This document shows positions 16,777 through 25,998 of a stretch of 64,000 nucleotides of DNA, piece by piece; the first letter of the stretch is position 1; the number at the start of each line of letters is the position of its first letter. The notes below the pieces were generated by a model. It searched no databases, was not told the origin of the DNA, and saw only the letters and a list, made by a program, of their open reading frames with translations. The position numbers and the translations under genes were made by a program. This stretch comes from JAFDXJ01 sp039811225. Its GTDB lineage: Bacteria; Bacteroidota; Bacteroidia; Chitinophagales; Chitinophagaceae. The stretch covers positions 372,001 through 436,000 of the forward strand of contig JBDHYG010000001.1 of assembly GCA_039811225.1 (NCBI GenBank), given 5' to 3'.

Positions 16777-18795
16777 TTACCTGATCAATACGGTAGTACC
16801 TTTTTGAAAGACTTCCTGTCCGGTATCTGTATTAGTATATTGCAAATACCATACGAAAACGCCACTGGGCTGTGGGATGCCATCAATTGTTCCATCCCAT
16901 TTTTTTGTCCAGTCCCTCGTAAAGAATACCAACTGGCCAAACCGGTTATATACCCGGAATAGCAGGTTCGATGCTTTATAGGCATTCAATGGATAAAGGA
17001 AATCATTTTTCCCGTCATTATTCGGTGTGAAGGCAGTCGGCACATCTATATAACAATTGGGTGCCACTTTTAAATAGAATACTGTTGTATCAAGACAAAA
17101 TTTATTACTGGTGATAATCAATTGAACGGGATATGTTTTTTCTATGGAAGCTTGTGGATATGTCTGAGGTAACGGATTTTGCTGTGTGCTTGTATATCCA
17201 TTTCCAAAACTCCAGTACCAGGCGATGATATTACCAATGCTACTATCCGCGAAAACAGCCGGGTCGCCCGGGCAATTCACTAAGGGCCCACTTATAGCGG
17301 CCCGTAAAGAATCATGATTCAAATAAACCGTCTGAGTGACTGTATCACTACAAAATCCATTTGATACAATTAATTGGATATTCTTATTGCCAAAAGTGGA
17401 ATAGATAATTTGTGGGTTGGGTGCTGTACTAAAGATCGTGCTATCAAAATTCCAGTTCCAGGTTTCTATTCCGGCCGGGTTAGTAGTTGTATATTGTATC
17501 GTATCAAACCGGCATCCTTCAAAAAGCTGAAAAGTAAAATCTGCTGAAACCGTATCCTTTACAGTAAAGGAAATGGTAGATCCGGCCGGAGTGGCCTCTC
17601 CACATTCATCTATAATTGTATTCCCATCGGAGCCGGTAACCAATTGGATGGTATAGGTACCTACATGAACCACGGGTTGCGAAAAGTTGATCTGAATCGT
17701 TGCACTTAATCCATTATTACAATTGCCGGCAGCGCTGGTAACCACAACCGGGTATGGCCCCGTAACCACAAAATCTGAACCATCGGGTGCAATAGAATTA
17801 CAGCGGATATTTTTTTGAAAAACCAATTGTACATTCTGAGGTGCACAGGTTACCGGTGCAATACTATCTAAGGGTGTACTTTGTTTTGGCAAAACCGTAA
17901 ATGGAACATTATTGCCAACAGGAATACCCACATCACAATTATCTACAATGGTGTTTCCATCTACACCATCTTTTATAGTAAGAATATAATTTCCGGCAGG
18001 CAATGGATTAGATAAAGTGAGCACGACAGTGTCCAGGTTGAAGCCATTGGTACATTGGGAACTATTGGCAGAAACAATGGTTGCCAGTGGTGTGGACAGG
18101 CTGAAGTCGGAACCATTTCCGGCAAGGCTGTTACATTTCATGGGTTTATTAAGCCGGACAGTTATTTTCGAACCATCGCAAGAGGCTGTTGCTGAGGAAA
18201 GATCGGGTTGCAACGGATCAGTAATGCCGGCATCCCCTCCGGTAAAGGACAGGCTATATCCACTTTGTGTATTGGTAAAATGACTGATCAATAATAAATA
18301 TTGATGCCCTTGTTTAAGGGTAGGCATACTACTAAAAGTAGGATAAGAGAAGCCGGCACAATTCACTAAAGAATTGCCAGCTGCAGAGGCTCCGGTATTT
18401 CCGGAATTCCCGGACCAGTTACAGGCAACGAATAAAGTAGCATCTGTATAAATATCATTGGGATTACGACCGGTTATATCAAAGAGTTGCCAGTCATAAT
18501 CGTCATTAGGATCATTGGGAGTAATGGTAAAACCTAATGTACCAGGTGTGAAACAGGTAAACTTATAATAGTATGGATTTATATCGGTTAATGTAGCGCC
18601 ACCTACACCATTGCAAGGCCCGGGGACAAACTGGCCCGGGCATAGGGGTACTGTATTTTGAACAAAAACACTGGTACCACAAACCGGAAATGCAGATGCC
18701 GGGTTTTGGCCCAGGTTATTACATACCTGGGCATAGCCTATACAAGATACGGTGATACAAAATAGAAATAATAAACAATTTTTTTGTGCAAGCAT
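16777..18795 (-). CDS. T9SS-secreted PKD-domain protein with gliding-motility-associated C-terminal domain
   Basis: This is a 672-residue exported surface or secreted protein. In order it has a signal peptide ending near VSCIGYAQ, an N-terminal beta domain with many cysteines, and two similar Ig-like repeats of about 110 residues (around ATASCDGSKITVRLNKPMKC and VTCAPQNVQLVFQKNIRC). A PKD region follows (WNWNFDST, WYWSFGNGYTS). It ends with the type B T9SS sorting domain (PTAFTPNNDGKNDF, FRVYNRFGQLVF, WDGTIDG, GVFVWYL). The two internal repeats each resemble the other closely in their DGxDGNTIxDxC loop. It starts 7 nt after the lactonase gene and is probably cotranscribed. Its ligand is unknown. 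Confidence 0.88.
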   Translation of the reverse strand: MLAQKNCLLFLFCITVSCIGYAQVCNNLGQNPASAFPVCGTSVFVQNTVPLCPGQFVPGPCNGVGGATLTDINPYYYKFTCFTPGTLGFTITPNDPNDDYDWQLFDITGRNPNDIYTDATLFVACNWSGNSGNTGASAAGNSLVNCAGFSYPTFSSMPTLKQGHQYLLLISHFTNTQSGYSLSFTGGDAGITDPLQPDLSSATASCDGSKITVRLNKPMKCNSLAGNGSDFSLSTPLATIVSANSSQCTNGFNLDTVVLTLSNPLPAGNYILTIKDGVDGNTIVDNCDVGIPVGNNVPFTVLPKQSTPLDSIAPVTCAPQNVQLVFQKNIRCNSIAPDGSDFVVTGPYPVVVTSAAGNCNNGLSATIQINFSQPVVHVGTYTIQLVTGSDGNTIIDECGEATPAGSTISFTVKDTVSADFTFQLFEGCRFDTIQYTTTNPAGIETWNWNFDSTIFSTAPNPQIIYSTFGNKNIQLIVSNGFCSDTVTQTVYLNHDSLRAAISGPLVNCPGDPAVFADSSIGNIIAWYWSFGNGYTSTQQNPLPQTYPQASIEKTYPVQLIITSNKFCLDTTVFYLKVAPNCYIDVPTAFTPNNDGKNDFLYPLNAYKASNLLFRVYNRFGQLVFFTRDWTKKWDGTIDGIPQPSGVFVWYLQYTNTDTGQEVFQKGTTVLIR

Positions 18796-18802
18796 GTTTG
18801 TT

Positions 18803-19933
18803 TTATTTCACCGGCACCATGACCAAACAAGCCGGTTGTGGTACATCAATTTTCACCCCGGTATCCTGCAATAAACCAAAATTTTTATTGATTACAAAAA
18901 TTTGGATAGAATTACTATCCTGGTTAGCTACTAATAGAAAACGACCGGTTGGATCAATCATAAAATTCCGGGGATTCTGTCCCACTGCTTGCTGCCCGTT
19001 TGCTGCCAGCTTACCATCGGTATTCACTTTATACAAGGATATATTGTTAGCCTTTCCCCGGTTGGTTGTATAAAGAAACCGTGGGTCGGCAGCTATGCGG
19101 ATATCAGCACTGGCTTTATCCTCTTTTCCGCCGGTAACATCGGAAGCTATCGTTTGCAATTCTGTTAATTTACCGTTTTCATAGCCATATACAATCACAT
19201 CACCGGAAAGTTCATTCAACAAATAGGCAAATTTTCCATTCGGGTGAAAAATAAATTGTCTTGGCCCACTTCCATCCGGTACGGTGTAATAAGCGGGATC
19301 ATTGGCTGTTAAAGGATTCTGAGGATCTGCCGCATTAAAGTGATATTGATATAAGCGGTCATTTCCCAGGTCTGGTACAAATACATATTGCTGATCCGGC
19401 GAAAATACGACTGCATGCGGGTGTGGCATTTCCTGCCTTTGTACATTAATGCCATAGCCTTCATGCGCTATCAATTGTGTATATGGATTCAGGGAACCAT
19501 CGGCATTGGTTTTAAAAACAGCCAGGTTGCCTCCCGCATAATTGGCAACGATCACATTCTTTCCACTGGCATCCACATTGATAAAACAGGGTGCATCACC
19601 ACCGGAAGGTTGTTTGTTTAAAAGATGGATTTCGCCTTTTGACTTATCCAGGGAAAAAGCGCTAACGGTGCCGGGTTGATCCCCCGAATTTTCATTTACA
19701 CAATATACATATTTCTGGTCCTTAGATATTGCCAGGTAAGAAGGATTTTCTACACCTGAGGTTTTGCTCATCAACGTAACTTCAGTTTTATTCGGATTGA
19801 ACCGATAGATATAAATTCCATCGCTATTGCCTGCCTTGGTATAGGTACCTACCAAAAGATAGTAAATCGGGTTTTGTGCTTTTACAGAAAATATACTGCA
19901 TATAAAAAGCACTAAAACAAATAATTTTTTCAT
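18803..19933 (-). CDS. secreted lactonase, 7-bladed beta-propeller (6-phosphogluconolactonase/YbhE family)
   Basis: This 376-residue protein has a signal peptide (LFVLVLFICSIFSVKAQ) and a seven-bladed propeller of the YbhE/Pgl lactonase family. The blades show repeated motifs such as YVYCVNENSGD, NVIVANYAGGNLAVF, MPHPHAVVFSPDQQYVFVPDLG and GSGPRQFIFHPNGKFAYLLNELSGDV. The conserved histidines and arginine of the family are in these blocks. Export suggests that the natural substrate is not cytosolic 6-phosphogluconolactone. The gene is immediately upstream of the gliding-type protein, with a 7-nt gap, so they share an mRNA. Confidence 0.88.
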   Translation of the reverse strand: MKKLFVLVLFICSIFSVKAQNPIYYLLVGTYTKAGNSDGIYIYRFNPNKTEVTLMSKTSGVENPSYLAISKDQKYVYCVNENSGDQPGTVSAFSLDKSKGEIHLLNKQPSGGDAPCFINVDASGKNVIVANYAGGNLAVFKTNADGSLNPYTQLIAHEGYGINVQRQEMPHPHAVVFSPDQQYVFVPDLGNDRLYQYHFNAADPQNPLTANDPAYYTVPDGSGPRQFIFHPNGKFAYLLNELSGDVIVYGYENGKLTELQTIASDVTGGKEDKASADIRIAADPRFLYTTNRGKANNISLYKVNTDGKLAANGQQAVGQNPRNFMIDPTGRFLLVANQDSNSIQIFVINKNFGLLQDTGVKIDVPQPACLVMVPVK

Positions 19934-20073
19934 GCTGATAAAATAAAAATATAGATAAATAGAAACTCCTAAGTTAACGATAAATCAAAATTCCTTGTAT
20001 AAATAAACTAATAAAAGATTTCTAAAGCATTGTATTTGACAATAAAGCCATTGCCCCGTTTAAAGTCTGTCCT

Positions 20074-20106
20074 ATAAAAAAAGCGTGAGGAAAATCCTCA
20101 CGCTTT
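20074..20106 (-). terminator. intrinsic terminator of the M36 protease gene
   Basis: An 11-bp perfect stem (AAAGCGTGAGG / CCTCACGCTTT) with loop AAAAT is followed on the minus strand by a run of T residues. It sits 20 nt after the protease stop codon. Confidence 0.85.
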
Positions 20107-20126
20107 CTATCAATCATGAAAAACTA

Positions 20127-23100
20127 TTATTGAATTACCAGTTTATGATTGCCGGAGATACCGTCTCCATTGATCCGTACATAATATACACCGGAAGCAA
20201 GATCAGCAATAGATACCTGCATGAATGCACTATTCATGGTGAACGTTTTCACTTTCCTGCCTTGTGTGTTCACGATGGAAATCGTCAGTGTTTTATTATT
20301 GCCCGGGACAGTGATATTTACTTTATCGGTAGCCGGGTTGGGTGATATTTTAATCATGTTATCACCGGCACCAAATGTAAGGCTCTTCACTTCGGAATAA
20401 CTATACTTGCCATCATTGTCCACTTCGCGGAGGCGATAGTAATTCACGCCTTCCATTGGTTTCGCATCGGTATAGGTATAGTTGTTTACCTGGTTGCTGT
20501 TACCAGTGGCTTTCACGGTACCAATAACGGTATAATTGTTACCATCTGTGCTGCGTTCGATATCAAAGTGATTGGCATTGATTTCGGTGAGCGTAGTCCA
20601 TTTCAATAAACCGGTACCACCTTGTTTCTCTGCGGTAAATGTACCCCAGGTAACAGGTAAAGCACCATCTTTCAGGTAAGTAATAGTATCTGAAGTAGAA
20701 ATAACCAGACTGTTGCCATCTAACATCTTACCAATATTGTATACAGAAGCGCCACTGGTCAAAGTGATATCATCCACATACCAACCATCGCCACCCTGGA
20801 TATTATCAGAAGCAAAAACAAAACGTACATTAATTGATTTGCCGGCATAAGCGGTTAAATCAATAGTACTATTTATAAATGCACCTCCATTTCCGGAAGT
20901 CCCGGTAAAGGCTTTGCGACCGGCAATATATGAGCCGTAATTTGTAGAAATCGTCCCACTATAACCATTCTTGGTAAACTTGTCGGAAACATCTTTCCAA
21001 CTACTACCACCATCGGTACTGATTTCTACCAAGCCACCATCATAACCGGCTTCACAACTATAATAATGCCAGAAACTCAAAGTACTGGTACCTTGTAAAG
21101 GAAATGCATTCACCGTTGCCAGTTCTACATCGGAATAAAAACTATAGTCGGTAGCTTTAAAGGAGTTTGGTGCACTATGACTTTTTGTATTTACCACAGC
21201 CCAGGTATGACTGGTAGTGCTTGAATTGACCCAGTCAGCCGGAATGGTATTGCCGGTAACCTGTTCATCAAAATGTGTAGTAGGTGGGAAATAACTACCG
21301 GCATTAACAGATACTTTGAATGAATAATTCGCTGTTGTATTAGGTGCCAGATCTATGTTCGAGAATGTTACCGTGCGATTTGTTGAATTATAGGTTCCTC
21401 CACTTATATAAGTTGTATTGATAGGTATGGTATCTACGATTTGATAATCTGTAATACCTCCGCAAAATCCTGTTTTCAATTCAAAAGTATAAGTGAGCAC
21501 TTCGCCGTCTGCAGCAGAGTCTTTATCCACATGCTTCGTAAAAAATGCGCCGGAAGGGGATGAAAAATCTGCATGGCCATCATTTACCGTGTTTGAACTA
21601 CCTTGGTCAGCAAGAAGGCCCAACCCTCTTTTTGCAAATGCATCCCAGATAATACAACTATACTGGCCACCATATAATAATGTATCTGCTTCTAATATAG
21701 CATTACGGCCAGTTACAAAGCCGGGGCTACAAGGTTGCAGTTTCATACCGGTTGTCACCAGGTTCATGGCAATAACGTTGCCACCGGTTCCTGTTGCATC
21801 AAAAATGTTGGCTGAAATTCCATGATCTTTAATTAAGGCCCAAGTCATATCCCATAACATGGTAGTCCACACTTCACCCACGTTATGTGACTCTCCGCCG
21901 GTAGTAGATATGATCGCATAGGTCCAGGGATCGACTGCAAAATTGGTTGAATATGGATGGAGACGGATTCCCGGACCGGTTGTAGGATAGCCTAAAACAT
22001 AGTTCCCCATTGGGCGTGGATTCGGGCCATCATTTACTGTAGCTGTTCCCCAGTTGGTAGTTACCATTAACGCAAAATAGTCACTCCATCCTTCTCCCAT
22101 TTGTTCTCCATTATTCAGGCAACTGGTGGTATTGGGGCCACCGGTAAGCCGATTGGAAATACCATGTGTATATTCATGGGCAATTACGCCATTATCTGCA
22201 TCACCATCAATTTTTGGTGAACCATTAAATAAGAACATTTGCATCCGGGGATGTGAACCATCCGGTGGGGTTGCAAAGTTGGCATTATTTGATCCGGAAC
22301 CATCTTGTGCATCCGCATACACCTGGTCAAAACCATTACCACCACGACCTAAATTGTTCTGTTGAAAATTACCGGATGGTTCATCAAAGCCATATTGATA
22401 GGAGAAATCATGCATGATATTATTCCAATAAAATAAATTGGTAATATTAAATGGCTGATTTATCGAATTGGTTGGATCCTGGTTAAAGTCCGGTGTGTAA
22501 TTGAATGTCAAATCCGGTGCCGCTGTTGTAGAATGGGCGCCTTTGCCAAAGCCATTGTTCCCATTACGATCTTCCTGGGCAAGCACATTATTACCATTGG
22601 TGGAATCGAAAGTAGTTGTACCATCATCATTCCATTTCAAAGTAGTGGCATTACTTCCGGCAGGTGATAATTCCCATGGATTGTGGTGAATAGCTGGTGT
22701 GCCGCCCGGATAAATGGGGCTTTCTGCAGGATAAGGGATTACCAGGTAATCTCCATTTCCCTGGGCAAAGAATTGTTGCTTTTTTTGTTCCAGTTCTTTA
22801 TACGCTTCAGCTTTCATTTGTGCAGCAGCTACTTTGTTTGCCGGTGTACTCCAATCGCAATATACAGTCAGGTTATCTTTATTGATAACACTTCCTTTCA
22901 GTGCGTCTACATTTACCAGCCAATAATCAGAAGCACCAATAGGCTTGATTTCTACTTGCCAGGTTAATTTTACCTGGTCTGTTTTCTCATCATTTACCCA
23001 TAACTGGCGTGCTTTCACATCCACTTCAGAAATACCTAATTTTCCAAAAACCATTTCTTTACCATTATTTTTTACTTCAAGTGGAGCAATATTGGCCGAA

Positions 23101-23516
23101 ACCGGCACATTGACATCTGCAGCCGCGATACGTACCGCGTCTGACGAAGTGATAACAGGCATAGCATTTTGGCTATTAACCTTAGCCACCATTTTAGGAA
23201 CACGTGTACCACTTACAGAAACTGCTTTACCATTTCTGAAGGCAATACTCTGAATGGAGTTGTACACATCCACCCCTTTATACGTTTGTTGCAAGTACAC
23301 CAGCAGTAAGCCGGTATGGTTGTCCTGATAAGCAGATGAAATACGTGAATTCATTTGATCATCCGTAGTTAGCATTAGCTTGTTGGCGTTCTCTGCAACC
23401 AGCTTCATGATTGTTTGGTCATTGATGACCTGCTGTGCCTGCACTTGTGTGCTGCTGAACAAACCACCAATTAATAAAAAAAATGAAGCGCTCAGTGCGT
23501 AAAAACATTTTTTCAT
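20127..23516 (-). CDS. T9SS-secreted M36 (fungalysin) family metalloprotease
   Basis: This is a 1129-residue secreted zinc protease. In order it has a signal peptide (FFLLIGGLFSSTQVQAQ), an FTP/PepSY-type propeptide (VDVYNSIQSIAFRNGKAV), and an M36 catalytic domain with HEYTH at residues 447-451 and the third-ligand helix GEGWSDYFAL. A DUF11-like beta domain follows (about 640-720). Next is an immune-inhibitor-A/MAM-like adhesive segment (FWHYYSCEAGYDGG, GWYVDDI), then a fibronectin-like stretch. It ends with a type A T9SS sorting domain (ISPNPATDKV, GVYYVRI). It is probably a nutrient-acquiring extracellular protease. A strong terminator follows. Confidence 0.93.
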   Translation of the reverse strand: MKKCFYALSASFFLLIGGLFSSTQVQAQQVINDQTIMKLVAENANKLMLTTDDQMNSRISSAYQDNHTGLLLVYLQQTYKGVDVYNSIQSIAFRNGKAVSVSGTRVPKMVAKVNSQNAMPVITSSDAVRIAAADVNVPVSANIAPLEVKNNGKEMVFGKLGISEVDVKARQLWVNDEKTDQVKLTWQVEIKPIGASDYWLVNVDALKGSVINKDNLTVYCDWSTPANKVAAAQMKAEAYKELEQKKQQFFAQGNGDYLVIPYPAESPIYPGGTPAIHHNPWELSPAGSNATTLKWNDDGTTTFDSTNGNNVLAQEDRNGNNGFGKGAHSTTAAPDLTFNYTPDFNQDPTNSINQPFNITNLFYWNNIMHDFSYQYGFDEPSGNFQQNNLGRGGNGFDQVYADAQDGSGSNNANFATPPDGSHPRMQMFLFNGSPKIDGDADNGVIAHEYTHGISNRLTGGPNTTSCLNNGEQMGEGWSDYFALMVTTNWGTATVNDGPNPRPMGNYVLGYPTTGPGIRLHPYSTNFAVDPWTYAIISTTGGESHNVGEVWTTMLWDMTWALIKDHGISANIFDATGTGGNVIAMNLVTTGMKLQPCSPGFVTGRNAILEADTLLYGGQYSCIIWDAFAKRGLGLLADQGSSNTVNDGHADFSSPSGAFFTKHVDKDSAADGEVLTYTFELKTGFCGGITDYQIVDTIPINTTYISGGTYNSTNRTVTFSNIDLAPNTTANYSFKVSVNAGSYFPPTTHFDEQVTGNTIPADWVNSSTTSHTWAVVNTKSHSAPNSFKATDYSFYSDVELATVNAFPLQGTSTLSFWHYYSCEAGYDGGLVEISTDGGSSWKDVSDKFTKNGYSGTISTNYGSYIAGRKAFTGTSGNGGAFINSTIDLTAYAGKSINVRFVFASDNIQGGDGWYVDDITLTSGASVYNIGKMLDGNSLVISTSDTITYLKDGALPVTWGTFTAEKQGGTGLLKWTTLTEINANHFDIERSTDGNNYTVIGTVKATGNSNQVNNYTYTDAKPMEGVNYYRLREVDNDGKYSYSEVKSLTFGAGDNMIKISPNPATDKVNITVPGNNKTLTISIVNTQGRKVKTFTMNSAFMQVSIADLASGVYYVRINGDGISGNHKLVIQ

Positions 23517-23599
23517 AATTGAATTATTTTGATAGACCGTAAATGTAAACTCAATTTAACAAAATGCAAATATTTACTTAAGTTTTTTTTAATGTATTT

Positions 23600-24040
23600 T
23601 CATTGTTTAGGCCAGGCCGGAATAGCCGAAAGTAATTCTATAGTTGACTGTGTGAGTTGATATGCGATGGTTTGTTGGCCGTTTGTTATCACTAAAAATT
23701 CAGCTTGTAACGCCTGGTTGTAGATCAACGCTTGAGTCAATACTTTTTCCTGCAAGGGAAGCCGGGTCTTTTTACACTCTACTAAAAGCCAGGGCTTTAG
23801 ATCAAGATACACTACAATATCAAAACGTTTTTTCATTTCCCCTACCATGAAAACTTTTTCCTGCGCAATACAGGAGGAAGGATAATTCCGACCTTTTACC
23901 AGGTATTGTATAAAATTCTGGCGGACCCATTCTTCAGGAGTCAGTTCCAGCCATTTTTTGCGGAGACCATCAAAAATAAATGCTGTGTCTCCTTTTTTCT
24001 TTATTTTAAAATCTTTTGCCGGAAAGTCTATAGTGAGCAT
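23600..24040 (-). CDS. HsdR N-terminal-like (restriction endonuclease fold) protein
   Basis: This is a small 146-residue protein matching the type I restriction enzyme R-subunit N-terminal domain (HSDR_N_2). The nuclease-like core shows KKRFDIVVYLDLKPWLLVECKKTRLPL, a D...E-x-K arrangement, with an upstream helix TPEEWVRQNFIQYL. No helicase, HsdM or HsdS is nearby. Such stand-alone forms are widespread in Bacteroidota and are not proof of a restriction system. I start it at ATG 24040 because a perfect -7 box on its strand (24044-24051) lies immediately upstream. The longer frame from 24067 would place that box inside the coding region. Confidence 0.82.
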   Translation of the reverse strand: MLTIDFPAKDFKIKKKGDTAFIFDGLRKKWLELTPEEWVRQNFIQYLVKGRNYPSSCIAQEKVFMVGEMKKRFDIVVYLDLKPWLLVECKKTRLPLQEKVLTQALIYNQALQAEFLVITNGQQTIAYQLTQSTIELLSAIPAWPKQ

Positions 24041-24043
24041 GTA

Positions 24044-24051
24044 CAAATATA
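24044..24051 (-). promoter_or_regulatory. -7 promoter element, near-leaderless, of the HsdR-N-like gene
   Basis: The minus strand reads TATATTTG, ending 3 nt before ATG 24040. If functional, transcription would start at or near the start codon. Confidence 0.45.
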
Positions 24052-24078
24052 CCATGTGTGCAGGCATTGTATATTTAC

Positions 24079-24098
24079 AAAATCAAAATCTTGATTTT
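24079..24098. repeat. perfect inverted repeat in a divergent intergenic region
   Basis: AAAATCAA, loop AATC, TTGATTTT: an 8-bp perfect inverted repeat lying between the HsdR-N-like gene and the ABC transporter gene. A near-consensus plus-strand -7 box (TATATTTA) lies just before it. It could be an operator. Confidence 0.45.
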
Positions 24099-24119
24099 AC
24101 ATAGAAGGAAAAAGTAGCA

Positions 24120-25865
24120 ATGTCAAAATCCCCCCTTATACAGGTAGAAAATTTTTCTGTTTCATTTTGCGCTGGAGAAAATTGTATCAGGGCAATCGAT
24201 TCTATTTCGTTTACCATTTTTCCCGGTGAGATTTTAGCCCTCGTTGGTGAATCAGGATCAGGAAAATCATTGACAGCGCTTTCTATTTTGCAACTACTGC
24301 CCAAAAGCCCTTCCTGTTTGCAGGAAGGCCATATTTATTTTTGGGATGGGCAGGAAAAAATCTCCCTCACTGAAAGCAGTTTTGAAACCCTGCGTTATAT
24401 CCGGGGCAATAAAATTGGTATGGTTTTCCAGGAGCCTATGTCATCCTTAAATCCGGTACTTTCCTGTGGCCGTCAGGTTACAGAAGTACTTTGCATTCAT
24501 AAAAAGATAACTTTTACGGAAGCAAAAAAAGAGGTGATTCAATTATTCGCCGATTTAGCATTGCCCTTACCGGAAAAAATCTTCAATAAATTTCCACATC
24601 AACTCAGTGGCGGCCAGCAACAACGGGTTATGATCGCTATGGCCATTTGCTGTAAACCGGCATTACTCATCTGTGATGAACCCACAACGGCTTTAGATAC
24701 CATTGTTCAAAAAAATTTACTCCAACTCATCCTAACTATCCGGGTTAAATACCAAATAGCGGTCTTATTTATATCACATGACCTGGGCGTGGTTTCCGAA
24801 TTGGCTGATCGTATCGCCGTTTTATATAAAGGTAATATTGTTGAAACAGGTTTGACACACACAATTTTGACATCACCCCAACATCCCTATACCAAAGGCC
24901 TTTTACTTTGCCGTCCGGTTTTGTATTCGCCCAATGAAAAGCTGCCGGTAGTCCAGGATTTTTTAGAGGGGAAAGACATGCCACAACCGGTGGCAAAAAA
25001 AATTCCACCGCCACATCAGGCGGAAATGGATGCAGGCAAGCCCACTATTCCTGTGAAAATCCTATTGTCCCTGCATTCTGTAAAAGTTGCCTATCCGGTG
25101 CATAAGCATTTTTCCACGAAAAAGCAGGAAGCTTTCCTGGCAGTAAACAATGTACAATTTGACATTTATGAAGGGGAAACCGTAGGCCTGGTCGGTGCAT
25201 CTGGATGCGGGAAGACCACTTTGGGAAGGGCTTTACTGGGATTAATGCCCCTAAGCGGCGGCCAGATTTTGTTTAAAGGAAAAAATTTAGCAGACTTATC
25301 GAAGCAGGAAGCCCGGGAAATGAAAACCCGCATGCAGATTGTTTTCCAGGATCCCTATTCTTCCCTGAACCCGATGATAAAAATAGGTGATGCCATTGCA
25401 GAACCCCTGCGGGTACATAAACGCAGCATGGGGGATTATGCGATAAAAAATAAAGTGGTGGAGCTTTTAGAAAAAACAGGATTAGACCCGTCATTTTATC
25501 ATCGCTATCCCCATGCCTGCAGTGGTGGCCAGCGACAACGAATCGTCATAGCCCGTGCCCTGGCGCTGGAACCGGAATTTGTGGTTTTTGATGAAAGTGT
25601 TTCAGCGCTGGACCTAAGTGTTCAAGCCCAGGTTTTGAATTTGCTGAACAGTCTTAAAAAGATTTTTGGTTTCACTGCCTTATTCATTTCCCATGATCTC
25701 TCCGTTGTTCAATACCTCAGTGATCGTTTACTTATTATGGATAAAGGGCAAATCGTGGAAATGGGCGATACGGCGGCCATTTATAATCATCCAACCAGCA
25801 CTTTTACCAAACAATTATTGGCTGCCATTCCCGGTAAAAAATACTTTGCATCGGGTACTTTATAA
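24120..25865 (+). CDS. fused peptide/nickel-type ABC transporter ATP-binding protein (DppD-DppF-like)
   Basis: This 581-residue protein carries two complete ABC ATPase domains of the oligopeptide family in one chain, as in YejF and GsiA. The first has Walker A GESGSGKS (about residue 40), signature LSGGQQQR and Walker B LLICDEPTTALD. The second has GASGCGKT (about 365), CSGGQRQR and FVVFDESVSALD. A serine replaces the usual Pro-Thr context in the second Walker B (DESVSALD). The two halves are joined by the family's C-terminal oligopeptide-binding stretch (LTSPQHPYTKGLL). No permease or substrate-binding protein is adjacent, so the partners lie elsewhere. Confidence 0.92.
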   Translation: MSKSPLIQVENFSVSFCAGENCIRAIDSISFTIFPGEILALVGESGSGKSLTALSILQLLPKSPSCLQEGHIYFWDGQEKISLTESSFETLRYIRGNKIGMVFQEPMSSLNPVLSCGRQVTEVLCIHKKITFTEAKKEVIQLFADLALPLPEKIFNKFPHQLSGGQQQRVMIAMAICCKPALLICDEPTTALDTIVQKNLLQLILTIRVKYQIAVLFISHDLGVVSELADRIAVLYKGNIVETGLTHTILTSPQHPYTKGLLLCRPVLYSPNEKLPVVQDFLEGKDMPQPVAKKIPPPHQAEMDAGKPTIPVKILLSLHSVKVAYPVHKHFSTKKQEAFLAVNNVQFDIYEGETVGLVGASGCGKTTLGRALLGLMPLSGGQILFKGKNLADLSKQEAREMKTRMQIVFQDPYSSLNPMIKIGDAIAEPLRVHKRSMGDYAIKNKVVELLEKTGLDPSFYHRYPHACSGGQRQRIVIARALALEPEFVVFDESVSALDLSVQAQVLNLLNSLKKIFGFTALFISHDLSVVQYLSDRLLIMDKGQIVEMGDTAAIYNHPTSTFTKQLLAAIPGKKYFASGTL

Positions 25866-25896
25866 GATCAAATACTTTTTTCTATCCAATTTTCTA

Positions 25897-25904
25897 TAAC
25901 TTTG
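25897..25904 (+). promoter_or_regulatory. -7 promoter element of queA
   Basis: TAACTTTG is a perfect TAnnTTTG. It is followed at once by a 14-bp perfect palindrome (25911-25924), leaving a leader of about 90 nt before queA. Confidence 0.5.
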
Positions 25905-25910
25905 CCCACT

Positions 25911-25956
25911 TTTCAAATTTGAAATTTACATGGCACAAGCCGCCCCGTAAGGCGGC
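25911..25956. repeat. palindrome and GC-rich hairpin in the queA leader
   Basis: TTTCAAATTTGAAA (25911-25924) is a perfect palindrome just after the -7 box. A GC-rich stem GCCGCC/GGCGGC with loop CCGTAA follows at 25939-25956, unusual in this AT-rich surrounding. There is no T tract, so it is not a terminator. I could not fit it to the preQ1 riboswitch pattern. Confidence 0.4.
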
Positions 25957-25998
25957 GGCAGGTAACATGTAACCTGTAGACCTAATTACAAAGCATAC

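Noticed and set aside
23600..24040. A type I restriction-modification system
   Set aside because: The protein has only the small nuclease-fold N-terminal domain. No HsdM, HsdS or helicase is adjacent.
25866..25998. preQ1 riboswitch before queA
   Set aside because: The leader has a palindrome and a GC stem but does not match the preQ1-I or -II pattern.
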